From Streptomyces lincolnensis (GTDB lineage: Bacteria > Actinomycetota > Actinomycetes > Streptomycetales > Streptomycetaceae), in the NCBI RefSeq assembly GCF_001685355.1, contig NZ_CP016438.1:6944001-7008000 (forward strand): a stretch of DNA of 64,000 nt. Reading direction: 5' to 3'. A model generated the notes under the pieces. It was not told the DNA's origin, did no database searches, and saw only the letters and a program-made list of their open reading frames with translations. Each line of letters starts with the position of its first letter. Position 1 is the stretch's first letter. Shown in pieces: positions 38,557 to 49,045 of this stretch. The translations under genes were made by a program, and so were the position numbers.

Positions 38557-39816
38557 GTGGAGACTGAGGGCATGACCGCGGTGGACACGCAGATCGACCG
38601 GCGCTGGGAGCAGATGCGCGCCCTGGGACCGTACGGGCTGCTCGCCGTCGGCGCCGTCCTGTCGGCCGGCGCCGCCGACCTGATGGACGGCCCCGCCGAC
38701 TGGTACGGGGCCGGGGCCCTGGTCGTCGCCGCGATCGCGCTCCAGCTGTGGTGGAACGCCGTCCGGCGACGCCGTCCCGACCGGGGCCGTACGCCGTCCC
38801 CGGCCGGGACGGCGTACTACGTCGTCCGCTGGGTGATCGCCTTCGCGCTCACCTGGATCAACCCGCTCTTCGGCTTCTACGCGGCCACCGGCCTGATGGA
38901 CGCCGACGAACTGCTCCCGGGCCGGTGGCGACGGATCGGCGTGTTCGCCGCCGCCGTCACCCTGGCCGGTTCGCAGTCCGGCGGGCTGCCGCCCAAGAGC
39001 ACCGGCCAGTGGGCCCTGTTCGCCGGGCTCATCGTCGCCAACGCCGCCCTGCAGCTGGTCATCGCCCACATGGTGGAGCAGGAGGAACACCGCTCGCGGG
39101 AACGCGTCGAGACCATCACCGCGCTGCAACAGGCCCTCGACGAGAACGCCGCCCTGCACGCCCAACTCCTCGTCCAGGCCAGGGAGGCGGGCGTCGCGGA
39201 CGAGCGGCGGCGGCTGGCCGCCGAGATCCACGACACCATCGCGCAGGGCCTGACCGGGATCATCGCCCAGCTCCAGGTCGTCGCGAACACCCCCGACGAG
39301 AACCAGGCCCGCGAGCACGTCGGCCGCGCCATGGACCTGGCCCGGCACAGCCTCGGCGAGGCCCGCCGCTCCGTGCACAACCTCGCCCCGGTCGCACTGT
39401 CCGACGCCGGACTCCCGCAGGCCCTCAAGGCGACGGTCACCGACTGGGGCGAACGCACCGACATCCGCGCCGAGTTCACGGTCACCGGCGCCACGGAACA
39501 ACTCCACGACGAGGTCGCCGCCACCCTCCTGCGCATCGCCCAGGAAGCCCTCTCCAACGCCGCCCGGCACGCGCGCGCCACCCGGCTCGGCGTCACCCTG
39601 ACCTTCCTTGGGGACGAGGTCATCCTCGACATCCGCGACGACGGCGTCGGCTTCGACCCCCTCACCCTCCCGCCCCGCACCCACGCCGGCGGGTTCGGCC
39701 TCGACGGCATGCGCGCCCGCGCCGAACGCATCGCGGGCGCCCTCACCGTCGAGTCCGAGCCGGGGCACGGCACGGCGGTGTCGGCTCGCGTACCGTTGGT
39801 ACGCCATGACCAGTGA
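38557..39816 (+). CDS. NarL-type sensor histidine kinase
   Basis: A 419-residue membrane kinase. Five or so hydrophobic helices (about 25-180) form a membrane sensor without a large extracellular loop. The HisKA_3 dimerisation motif RRRLAAEIHDTIAQGLTGII carries the phosphoacceptor His225. The HATPase domain shows EALSNAARHARA (N box), DIRDDGVGFDP (G1) and GGFGLDGMRARAE (G2). GTG 38557 follows AGGGGAC; ATG 38572 is an alternative. It lies 10 bp after the permease gene and overlaps the response regulator by 11 bp. It may sense membrane perturbation or transporter flux; that is inference. Confidence 0.94.
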   Translation: METEGMTAVDTQIDRRWEQMRALGPYGLLAVGAVLSAGAADLMDGPADWYGAGALVVAAIALQLWWNAVRRRRPDRGRTPSPAGTAYYVVRWVIAFALTWINPLFGFYAATGLMDADELLPGRWRRIGVFAAAVTLAGSQSGGLPPKSTGQWALFAGLIVANAALQLVIAHMVEQEEHRSRERVETITALQQALDENAALHAQLLVQAREAGVADERRRLAAEIHDTIAQGLTGIIAQLQVVANTPDENQAREHVGRAMDLARHSLGEARRSVHNLAPVALSDAGLPQALKATVTDWGERTDIRAEFTVTGATEQLHDEVAATLLRIAQEALSNAARHARATRLGVTLTFLGDEVILDIRDDGVGFDPLTLPPRTHAGGFGLDGMRARAERIAGALTVESEPGHGTAVSARVPLVRHDQ

Positions 39817-40450
39817 CGCGGGTATCTCGGTGCTGATCGTCGACGACCATCCCGTCGTACGGGACGGTCTGCGCGGCATGTTCGCATCGGCACCCGGATT
39901 CAGGGTCCTCGGCGAGGCGGCCGACGGAGTGGAGGCGGTCGCGAAGGCCACCGCCCTCGATCCGGACGTCATACTGATGGACCTGCGCATGCCCGGCGGG
40001 GGAGGCGTCGACGCCATCCGCGAACTGACACGCCGGTCCGCACGCGGCAAGGTCCTGGTCCTCACCACGTACGACACCGACTCCGACACCCTGCCGGCCA
40101 TCGAGGCCGGCGCCACGGGCTATCTGCTGAAGGACGCCCCGCGCGACGAACTCTTCACCGCGGTCCGGGCCGCCGCCGAGGGTCGCACCGTCCTCTCCCC
40201 GGCCGTCGCCTCCCGCCTGGTCTCCGCCGTCCGCACCCCCAGAACTCCCGGCAAGGAACCCCTCTCCGCCCGCGAGCGCGAGGTACTGGCCCTGGTCGCC
40301 AAGGGCACCTCCAACCGTGAGATCGCCCGCGAACTCTTCATCAGCGAGGCCACCGTCAAGACCCACCTCACCCACCTCTACGCCAAGCTGGGCGTCAAGG
40401 ACCGCGCGGCGGCCGTGGCGACGGCGTACGAGCGCGGGATCCTCGGCTGA
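39806..40450 (+). CDS. NarL/FixJ-type response regulator
   Basis: A 214-residue regulator. The receiver domain (6-120) has acidic residues DD13-14 and the phosphoacceptor Asp59 (VILMDLRMPG), with Lys107 in GYLLKDAP. A LuxR-type HTH follows (about 148-210; LSAREREVLALVAKGTSNREIA ... TVKTHLTHLYAKLGVKDR). The ATG overlaps the kinase gene. It is the cognate partner of the kinase and probably controls the upstream ABC genes. Confidence 0.95.
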   Translation: MTSDAGISVLIVDDHPVVRDGLRGMFASAPGFRVLGEAADGVEAVAKATALDPDVILMDLRMPGGGGVDAIRELTRRSARGKVLVLTTYDTDSDTLPAIEAGATGYLLKDAPRDELFTAVRAAAEGRTVLSPAVASRLVSAVRTPRTPGKEPLSAREREVLALVAKGTSNREIARELFISEATVKTHLTHLYAKLGVKDRAAAVATAYERGILG

Positions 40451-40476
40451 GTCCCCGGGCCCTCAGGGCGGGGGAC
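40451..40476. terminator. Hairpin between convergent genes
   Basis: Complementary arms GTCCCC and GGGGAC enclose an inner GCCC/GGGC pairing, immediately after the response regulator stop and overlapping the end of the convergent sulfatase remnant. It may act as a bidirectional terminator. Confidence 0.45.
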
Positions 40477-41082
40477 AGGGCAGCAGACCGCCGGCGATCC
40501 TCTCCCACGCCTTCTTCAGGTGGTCCTTGCCCGCGGAGTCCTGGTAGTACTTCCACCTCCCGCGCCTGAGCGCCCGGTTGGCCCGCACCCGCCAGAACAG
40601 GTCCCGCTCCGGCAACTCCTCGCCGCGCAGCAGGTAGCCGGTGAGGCTGGTGCCGTCCAGGGGATACGCCGGATCGGGGCGGGCGCCCCCCAGTTGCAGC
40701 AGGGTCGCGGTCCAGTCGGGGGAGAAATTCGGCTCGTGGCTGACCTGGTGGCCGTCGATACGGGCCGGCCGCCGCACGATCGTGGGGACCCGGATGCCGC
40801 CCTCCTGGAGCACGAACTTCTCACCGCTCAGCGGCCACAGGTACGACCAGCGCTCGCCTCCGTTGTCGCTGGCGAACAGCACCAGCGTGTTCTCCTCCTG
40901 CCCCGACCTGCGCAGCGCGGCGAGCACCTCGCCGACGGCCGCGTCCAGGCTCTCCACCATCTGCGTGTACTTGGCGACCGAGCCGCCGTCGTAGTGGTTC
41001 AGCGCCGCGCTGACCTCCGCCCGCGTCTTCGCGGCCCTGATCCGCGCCGCGATCCGCGCGCCGGTCTCCTCACGGTCGTGTA
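40463..41082 (-). pseudogene. Sulfatase, C-terminal fragment
   Basis: About 206 residues matching the C-terminal third of bacterial arylsulfatases: ALNHYDGGSVAKYTQMVESLD, NTLVLFASDNGGERWSYLWPL, FVLQEGGIRVPTIVRRP and FWRVRANRALRRGRWKYYQD. The N-terminal catalytic region with the formylglycine CxPSR motif and its metal ligands is missing, so no sulfatase activity is expected. A matching Tat-type N-terminal fragment survives at 41236-41349, and the material between is replaced by a structured insert. The open frame runs into the insert up to 41128, but with no credible start. Confidence 0.8.
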
Positions 41083-41235
41083 TTGACGCCCTCTCCTGTC
41101 GAGGACAGGAGATTCCGGTCCGTACCACTGCGCGGTACCACCTCGGGTTCCTGTTTCACAGGCCACTGCCGACCGGTGAGGGTCGGTCTTACACGGCCTG
41201 CACAGGCCTGACCTACCGCCGGAGGCCGCGGGGCG
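41083..41235 (-). mobile_element. IS200/IS605 (tnpB-type) right-end / omega-RNA-like remnant
   Basis: A structured segment that breaks the sulfatase gene. On the minus strand it shows successive hairpins (GGCCTG/CAGGCC; GACCG/CGGTC; CCTGT-GAA-ACAGG; GTACC/GGTAC), then GGAATC, a perfect 9-bp hairpin (41092-41112) and finally AGGGCGTCAA at 41083. This is the layout I know from the right end and omega-RNA 3' part of Streptomyces tnpB-carrying IS605-group elements: GGAATC, hairpin, AGGATGTCAA. No tnpA or tnpB is present, and the left boundary (about 41235) is only approximate. The same stretch contains GGTGGTACCGCG, the T-box riboswitch core, so a T-box leader is the competing reading. Confidence 0.5.
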
Positions 41236-41349
41236 GGCCTTGAAGGGGCGTTCGGCGGGGGTCGTCTCGGCGGCCGTCGTACCGGCGACGGCGGTCACGG
41301 CACCGCCGCCGACGAGAGAGCCGAAGGCACGGCGTGACATCTCGGGCAT
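41236..41349 (-). pseudogene. Sulfatase, N-terminal (Tat signal) fragment
   Basis: Begins MPEMSRRAFGSLVGGGAVTA and continues to ERPFK. SRRAFG plus the following hydrophobic stretch is a twin-arginine export signal typical of secreted sulfatases. After about 38 residues the similarity ends where the structured insert begins. It presumably belonged with the C-terminal sulfatase fragment downstream; about 200 or more residues of the enzyme are gone. Confidence 0.6.
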
Positions 41350-41423
41350 GCGCCTCAGTCGATCAGCACGCCGATCTCAGGGCCAGGAATCACGGGGAGA
41401 GTTCATGATCCTTCAACGCCGCC

Positions 41424-43667
<2,244 letters not shown>

Positions 43668-43818
43668 CGTTCAGCCTCCCACGGCTCACGGAACGACGTG
43701 GAAAAGGGTGACGGCGTCCCGGTCCCGGCACCCTCTCGCGTCGTTCTCCCCACTGTTCTGCCCAGCGTCGGGCTCGCACTCACGTTTCCCCAGCACGGGC
43801 CCGGTCGTTGGGCAGCCC

Positions 43819-45045
43819 GTGAGGCACGTAACTGGGCGCGCACGGCGCGTGGGGGTCGCACTGGCCGCCGTACTGACATGGGCAGGGCTGCTGGCCGGAG
43901 CCGCCGGCTGCACCGGGGACACGGGCGGGATCGGCATGGGTGGCCTCGGCAAACCCGCCTCGCCCGAGGACGTCATCCGGATCACTCCGGACGACGGCGA
44001 CAAGGGGGTGCGGCCCGAGCGGAAGCTGCGGGTCCGGGTGCCGGACGGGCGGCTGGAGTCGGTGAGGGTCGTCAAGTCCCAGGACGCGCAGGAGTCCCCG
44101 GTGCCCGGCCATCTCTCCGAGGACGGGCTGAGCTGGGAGCCCGACGAGTCCCGCCTCGCGCTCGCCGCCGAGTACACCGTCGACGCCGTCGCCCTGGACG
44201 GCCACGGCCGCCGCTCCGCCCGCCACACCACCTTCACCACGTACGTCCCCGACGAACGCTTCATCGGCTACGTCAGCCCCGAGAACCGCTCCACCGTCGG
44301 CACCGGAATGATCGTCTCGTTGGAGTTCAACCGGGAGATCGAGCACCGCGCCGCCGTCGAACGCGCCGTCCACGTCACCGCCCGGCCGCCCGTCGAGATC
44401 CGCCCGCACTGGTTCGGCAAGGACCGCCTCGACTTCCGCCCCGAGCACTACTGGAAGCCCGGCACCCAGGTCACCGTCTCGCTGCGCCTGCGGGACGTCG
44501 AGGGAGCGCCCGGCGTCTACGGTTCGCAGTACAAGACGTTCTCCTTCACCGTCGGCCGCAGCCAGGTCTCCCTCGTCGACGCCGCCAGGCACACCATGGA
44601 GGTACGCCGGGACGGCGACCTGCTGGCCACCGTGCCGATCACCGCCGGCGCCCCCAGGACCACCACCTACAACGGCAGGATGGTCGTCACCGAGATGCTC
44701 GAAGTGACCCGGATGAACAGCCGCACGGTCGGCTTCGGCGGCGAGTACGACATCCCGGACGTCCCGCACGCCCTGCGCCTCACCGACTCCGGCACCTTCC
44801 TGCACGGCAACTACTGGGCGCCCGACGCCCCCGGGCGGGTCAATGTCAGCCACGGCTGCATCGGCCTCCGGGACGTCAAGGGCGGCGGCGCGGACACCCC
44901 CGCGGGCTGGTTCTTCGACCGCAGCCTCGTCGGGGACGTCGTCGAGGTCGTCCACAGCAATGACAAAAAGGTCGCTCCTGACAACGGCCTCGGTGGGTGG
45001 AATATGGGCTGGAAGCAGTGGAAGGCGGGCAGTGACCTGAAGTAG
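43819..45045 (+). CDS. L,D-transpeptidase lipoprotein (YkuD domain), first copy
   Basis: A 408-residue envelope enzyme that makes 3-3 peptidoglycan cross-links or anchors proteins. An N-terminal signal ends in a lipobox-like GAAGC (-T). Two Ig-like/BID domains (about 45-240; SVRVVKSQ and YVSPENRSTVGTGMIVSLEFNREIE) precede the YkuD domain with HGNYW and the catalytic motif SHGCIGLRD, Cys347. The C-terminal tail WNMGWKQWKAG is shared with the next gene. GTG 43819 was chosen to include the basic n-region; GTG 43849 is possible. Neither has a clear ribosome binding site. It is paralogous to the next gene. Confidence 0.93.
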   Translation: MRHVTGRARRVGVALAAVLTWAGLLAGAAGCTGDTGGIGMGGLGKPASPEDVIRITPDDGDKGVRPERKLRVRVPDGRLESVRVVKSQDAQESPVPGHLSEDGLSWEPDESRLALAAEYTVDAVALDGHGRRSARHTTFTTYVPDERFIGYVSPENRSTVGTGMIVSLEFNREIEHRAAVERAVHVTARPPVEIRPHWFGKDRLDFRPEHYWKPGTQVTVSLRLRDVEGAPGVYGSQYKTFSFTVGRSQVSLVDAARHTMEVRRDGDLLATVPITAGAPRTTTYNGRMVVTEMLEVTRMNSRTVGFGGEYDIPDVPHALRLTDSGTFLHGNYWAPDAPGRVNVSHGCIGLRDVKGGGADTPAGWFFDRSLVGDVVEVVHSNDKKVAPDNGLGGWNMGWKQWKAGSDLK

Positions 45046-45186
45046 ACCGACAGTCGGTACAGAACAGTGACAACTGCGGGCCGTCGAGGGCCCTGACCTT
45101 GTGGTTAATATGCGCCGGTGCACGCGCTGCATGCGTGGGGGGAGCGGGCCCGACCAGGCCCGACGAGGGGAGTAGGGACTTTGAAC

Positions 45187-46446
45187 GTGCGACCGATATC
45201 GGGGGCGTCGGTTGACGCGCGCGCGGGGCGGAACAAGGGCCGGGGCGGCACGGGGCTGTTGGCGCTGATACTCGGCGTCCTGCTGCTGGCCGTCACCGCG
45301 TGCGGCGGGGGAGGGGGCTCCGGCTCCGGGTCCGAGGGGAAGGGCGAGGGGAAGGGCGCGGACTCCTCCCAGGCGGAGACCAAGCAGTCGGAGGCGGTCG
45401 TCTCCATCGCCCCGAAGAACGGCGCCCGGTCCGTCGACACCAGCGGCGCCCTCAAAGTCTCCGCCGCCAAGGGCAGGTTGACCCAGGTCGAGGTCAAGGA
45501 CGCCAAGGGCGCCGCGATCGCCGGGAACATCGCCGCCGACGGTGCCACCTGGACGCCGTCCACCCACCTCGCCTCCGGCACCAAGTACACCGTGCACGCG
45601 ATCGCCAAGGACGCCGAGGGCCGTACGGCGGCCGAGGACTCCAGCTTCACCACCCTGACGCCCGAGAACACCTTCCTCGGCAACTTCACCCCCGAGGACG
45701 GTTCGAAGGTCGGCGTCGGAATGCCGTTCTCGATCCGCTTCACCCGGGGCATCACCAGCCCCGAGGACGTCGAGAAGGCCATCAGGATCAGGACCGAACC
45801 GGCCGTCGAGGTCGCGGGCCACTGGTTCGGCAACGACCGTCTGGACTTCCGCCCCGAGAAGTACTGGAAGGAAGGCACCAAGGTCACCGTCGACCTCAAC
45901 CTCGACGGCGTCGAGGGCCGCGAGGGCGTCTACGGCAAGCAGGACAAGACCGTCTCCTTCACCATCGGCCGCGACCAGGTCTCCGTCGTGGATGTGAAGA
46001 CCAAGAAGATGAAGGTCATGCAGGACGGCAAGACCATCAGGACGATCCCCGTCACCACCGGCAAGCCCGGCTACGACACCTGGAACGGCCAGATGGTCAT
46101 CAGCGAGATGCTCGCCGTCACCCGCATGAACGGCGAGACCGTCGGCTACGGCGGCGAGTACGACATCAAGGACGTCCCGCACGCCGCCCGCCTCACCACC
46201 TCCGGCACCTTCCTCCACGGCAACTACTGGGGCGGCGACGCCTTCGGCAACTACAACGCCAGCCACGGCTGCATCGGCCTGCGCGACGTCAAGGGCGGCT
46301 ACGACAGCGACGTCCCGGCCGCCTGGTTCTTCAACCACTCGATGGTCGGCGACGTGGTGGTCGTGAAGAACTCCAACGACGCGACGGTCGCCCCGGACAA
46401 CGGCCTCAACGGCTGGAACATGTCCTGGAAGAAGTGGAAGGCGTAG
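45187..46446 (+). CDS. L,D-transpeptidase lipoprotein (YkuD domain), second copy
   Basis: A 419-residue paralogue of the preceding gene. It has a signal peptide with lipobox VTAC (-G) and a Gly/Ser/Glu/Lys linker, then Ig-like domains (VVSIAPKNGARSVDTSGAL and NTFLGNFTPEDGSKVGVGM). The YkuD domain has GTFLHGNYWGGDAFGNYNAS and SHGCIGLRD with catalytic Cys362. GTG 45187 has AGGGAC nine bases upstream; TTG 45181 is the alternative. A TAATAT sequence at 45107-45112 could be a -10 box. A strong terminator follows, so the gene is transcribed alone or ends the pair. Confidence 0.95.
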   Translation: MRPISGASVDARAGRNKGRGGTGLLALILGVLLLAVTACGGGGGSGSGSEGKGEGKGADSSQAETKQSEAVVSIAPKNGARSVDTSGALKVSAAKGRLTQVEVKDAKGAAIAGNIAADGATWTPSTHLASGTKYTVHAIAKDAEGRTAAEDSSFTTLTPENTFLGNFTPEDGSKVGVGMPFSIRFTRGITSPEDVEKAIRIRTEPAVEVAGHWFGNDRLDFRPEKYWKEGTKVTVDLNLDGVEGREGVYGKQDKTVSFTIGRDQVSVVDVKTKKMKVMQDGKTIRTIPVTTGKPGYDTWNGQMVISEMLAVTRMNGETVGYGGEYDIKDVPHAARLTTSGTFLHGNYWGGDAFGNYNASHGCIGLRDVKGGYDSDVPAAWFFNHSMVGDVVVVKNSNDATVAPDNGLNGWNMSWKKWKA

Positions 46447-46458
46447 TCGCTCCGCGGT

Positions 46459-46496
46459 CCGCGGCCCCGGTGTGAGCTACGGCACCGGGGCCGCGG
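46459..46496 (+). terminator. Terminator after second L,D-transpeptidase gene
   Basis: A perfect 14-bp GC stem (46459-46472 with 46483-46496) around a ten-base loop, 13 bp past the stop and just before the crotonase gene. Confidence 0.85.
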
Positions 46497-46523
46497 CCGT
46501 TAATGATGGTTAACCTGACCTGC

Positions 46524-47291
46524 ATGACCGTGAATCTCGAAGTCGCCGAAGGGGTCGGCACGCTCCGGCTCGACCGTCCGCCCATGAACGCGCTGGACGT
46601 GGCCACGCAGGACCGGCTCAAGGAACTCGCGGAGGAGGCCACGCGGCGCGCGGACGTGCGTGCCGTCGTCGTCTACGGCGGGGAGAAGGTGTTCGCGGCC
46701 GGCGCGGACATCAAGGAGATGCAGGCCATGGACCACACGGGGATGGTCCTGCGCGCCCGCGCCCTCCAGGAGGCGTTCACCGCGGTGGCCCGCATCCCCA
46801 AGCCTGTCGTGGCGGCGGTGACCGGGTACGCGCTGGGCGGCGGCTGCGAGTTGGCGCTGTGCGCCGACTTCCGTATCGCCGCGGACAATGCCAAGCTCGG
46901 CCAGCCCGAGATCCTGCTCGGCCTGATCCCGGGCGCGGGCGGCACCCAGCGCCTGTCCCGGCTGATCGGCCCCTCCAAGGCGAAGGACCTGATCTTCACC
47001 GGCCGCATGGTGAAGGCGGACGAGGCGCTGACCCTGGGCTTGGTGGACCGGGTCGTCCCGGCCGCCGAGGTGTACGAGCAGGCGCACGCCTGGGCGGCCA
47101 AGCTGGCCCAGGGCCCGGCGCTCGCGCTGCGCGCGGCCAAGGAGTCCATCGACACCGGCCTGGAGACCGACATCGAGACGGGTCTCGCGGTGGAACGGAA
47201 CTGGTTCGCGGGCCTGTTCGCCACGGAGGACCGGGAGCGGGGCATGAAGAGCTTCGTCGAGGAGGGACCCGGCAAGGCGAAATTCCTCTGA
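46524..47291 (+). CDS. Enoyl-CoA hydratase/isomerase (crotonase) family protein
   Basis: A 255-residue crotonase-fold enzyme. The oxyanion-hole segments are KVFAAGADIKEM and ALGGGCELALCADFRIA, and the catalytic Glu region is LGQPEILLGLIPGAGGTQRL, as in true enoyl-CoA hydratases. The C-terminal AAKESIDTG helix follows. It acts on acyl-CoA in fatty-acid or branched-chain degradation. I chose ATG 46524 because similarity starts there; ATGs at 46503 and 46506 are alternatives. No ribosome binding site is seen, so translation may be leaderless. Confidence 0.93.
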   Translation: MTVNLEVAEGVGTLRLDRPPMNALDVATQDRLKELAEEATRRADVRAVVVYGGEKVFAAGADIKEMQAMDHTGMVLRARALQEAFTAVARIPKPVVAAVTGYALGGGCELALCADFRIAADNAKLGQPEILLGLIPGAGGTQRLSRLIGPSKAKDLIFTGRMVKADEALTLGLVDRVVPAAEVYEQAHAWAAKLAQGPALALRAAKESIDTGLETDIETGLAVERNWFAGLFATEDRERGMKSFVEEGPGKAKFL

Positions 47292-47553
47292 ACCGCTTGC
47301 AATTGACACGGTGTCTGACCCGGGTCCCTCGTTGGGGCGGTTTATGGGAGCCTTAAGGCACCCTTAAGTCTGGTGCGCCGAGGAAGCGGGCCGCTTGCCT
47401 CCGACTGAGCCGTCACCGCAGGTCGGCAGGGGTCTTCGCGCCTCCGAAATGCCCCTGTCATATGCCGTCCGCTCCCTGCGGAATGATGGATTCCGGGGGG
47501 CGTATTCGCCGGGAACGCCCCCGCAGGGCGGCCTGGGCGGCCATGATGGGGGC

Positions 47554-48057
47554 ATGGCGGGGCTGGAGGGTATCGAACAGCCGCGGGGAGAGAGCCGTGC
47601 GACCGCGGCGCGCTGGTCTCCGGCGGTCGAGGACGAACACGCACTCAAAGCACTCGAACTGTTCGGCAACCCCACGGACGCCGAGGTTCCGCTGCCGTCC
47701 CGGCCGGAGTCCGCCGCCACGGCCCGCAGACTGGCCCAAGTGGTCGTCCTCCGCGAATGGGGCCTGACCCCCAAGATGGCCGAGGACGCCGTCCTGCTCG
47801 TCTCCGAACTCGTCGGCAACGCCGTCCGCCACACCGGCGCCCGCGTCTTCGGCCTCCGCATGCGCCGCCGCCGCGGCTGGATCCGCGTCGAGGTCCGCGA
47901 CCCCTCCCGGGGGCTGCCCTGCCTCATGCCCGTCCAGCACATGGACATCAGCGGCCGCGGCCTCTTCCTCGTAGACAAACTCTCCGACCGCTGGGGCGTC
48001 GACCTGCTCCCCCGCGGCAAAACAACCTGGTTCGAAATGCGAGTAGCGGAACGCTGA
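47554..48057 (+). CDS. ATP-binding protein (anti-sigma-like HATPase_c_2)
   Basis: A 167-residue GHKL-fold protein of the large Streptomyces family of stand-alone RsbW/SpoIIAB-like ATPases. The N box is AVLLVSELVGNAVRHTG, followed by RVEVRDPSRGLP (G1) and SGRGLFLVDKLSDRWGVD (G2). Such proteins are thought to act as anti-sigma factors or serine kinases on anti-anti-sigma factors; no partner is encoded beside it. The ATG at 47554 has GGGGG just upstream. The open frame to 47395 looks non-coding. Confidence 0.9.
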   Translation: MAGLEGIEQPRGESRATAARWSPAVEDEHALKALELFGNPTDAEVPLPSRPESAATARRLAQVVVLREWGLTPKMAEDAVLLVSELVGNAVRHTGARVFGLRMRRRRGWIRVEVRDPSRGLPCLMPVQHMDISGRGLFLVDKLSDRWGVDLLPRGKTTWFEMRVAER

Positions 48058-48088
48058 GGGGCCCATCCCGATCTCCACCCCGACCACT

Positions 48089-48184
48089 TTCAGCCCGTCC
48101 GGCGTTTGAGGACGAGGCCCCTCAAGGGCCGATACGGGGGTCCAGGGGGCGGAGCCCCCTGAGGATGGGACGGGTAGGGGCGGC
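48089..48184. repeat. Streptomyces dispersed palindromic repeat
   Basis: The 208-bp gap after the ATP-binding gene contains CAGCCCGTCCGGCGTTTGAG continuing as GACGAGG (48091-48117) and GGGGGTCCAGGGGGCGGAGC followed by CCCCTGA (48136-48162). I recognise these as units of a repeat scattered through Streptomyces genomes in intergenic regions. The second unit is self-complementary and could form a hairpin acting as a terminator. Confidence 0.75.
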
Positions 48185-48265
48185 GGGGGCGAGGAAACTC
48201 GGCCCACGACCCGCACCAGCCACCGTTCGGACGAATCGCCGCTTTTCCACCCGTACCCCCCTTAA

Positions 48266-49045
48266 ATGGTGCAGGTGACCACGCCCGACCGCCGGACGGC
48301 AATCCGCACCGCCGCCGCCCTAGTCGCCACAGGCACCCTCGCCCCCCTCACCGCCGGCTGCACACCCCCCACAGCCGCCGCAAAACCACCCCCCACCCCC
48401 ACCCCCTCCAGACCTCAAGCCCCCACCCCCCGCCACTATCCGGCCCACCCCACCCACCTCACCCACGGCCCCCGCACCCACCCCCGCGTGGCCCTCACCT
48501 TCCACGGCGCCGGCAACCCCACCACCGCCCACACCCTCCTCACCGAAGCCGAACGCCACGGCGCCCACGTCACCGTCCTCGCCGTGGGCACCTGGCTCGA
48601 CGCCCACCCGGACCTCGCCCGCCGCATCCTCGACGGCGGCCACGACCTGGGCAACCACACCCTGAACCACCGCGACATCAACGCCATGCCGGAGGCGGAG
48701 GCGACCGCCGAGATCACCGGCTGCGCCACCCGCCTCACCCGCCTCACCGGCTCGATCGGCACCTGGTTCCGCCCCTCCCGAGCGGCCCGAGCCTCCCCCC
48801 TCGTCACACGGCTCGCCCAGGACGCCGGCTACCCGCACGTCCTCTCCTACGACGTCGACTCCCTCGACTTCACCTCGCCCGGCGCCCCCGCCGTCACCCG
48901 CAAGATCCTCGGCGAGATCCGCAACGGATCCGTGGTGAGCCTGCACTTCGGCTACGCGGACACGGTCACCGCCCTCCCCGCCGTACTGGAAGAACTCGAC
49001 CGCCGCGGACTGCGCGCGGTCACCACCACGGAGCTGCTGAGCTGA
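48266..49045 (+). CDS. NodB-like polysaccharide deacetylase lipoprotein, atypical metal site
   Basis: A 259-residue exported lipoprotein (RRTAIRTAAALVATGTLAPL then lipobox TAGC). A Pro/Thr-rich linker precedes a NodB homology domain (about 78-258). Motif 1, normally TFDDG, is VALTFHGAGNP, so the catalytic Asp and metal Asp are absent; motif 2, HDLGNHTLNH, with the His pair is present; motif 3 is FRPSRA. This variant is common in Streptomyces. Metal binding or catalysis may differ, and deacetylation is unproven. The stop shares a base with the next start (TGATG), so it is translationally coupled to the beta-propeller gene. Confidence 0.88.
   Translation: MVQVTTPDRRTAIRTAAALVATGTLAPLTAGCTPPTAAAKPPPTPTPSRPQAPTPRHYPAHPTHLTHGPRTHPRVALTFHGAGNPTTAHTLLTEAERHGAHVTVLAVGTWLDAHPDLARRILDGGHDLGNHTLNHRDINAMPEAEATAEITGCATRLTRLTGSIGTWFRPSRAARASPLVTRLAQDAGYPHVLSYDVDSLDFTSPGAPAVTRKILGEIRNGSVVSLHFGYADTVTALPAVLEELDRRGLRAVTTTELLS

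Noticed and set aside
48089..48184. CRISPR-like repeat
   Set aside because: There are only single copies of each unit and no regular spacers; it fits the known Streptomyces dispersed repeat.
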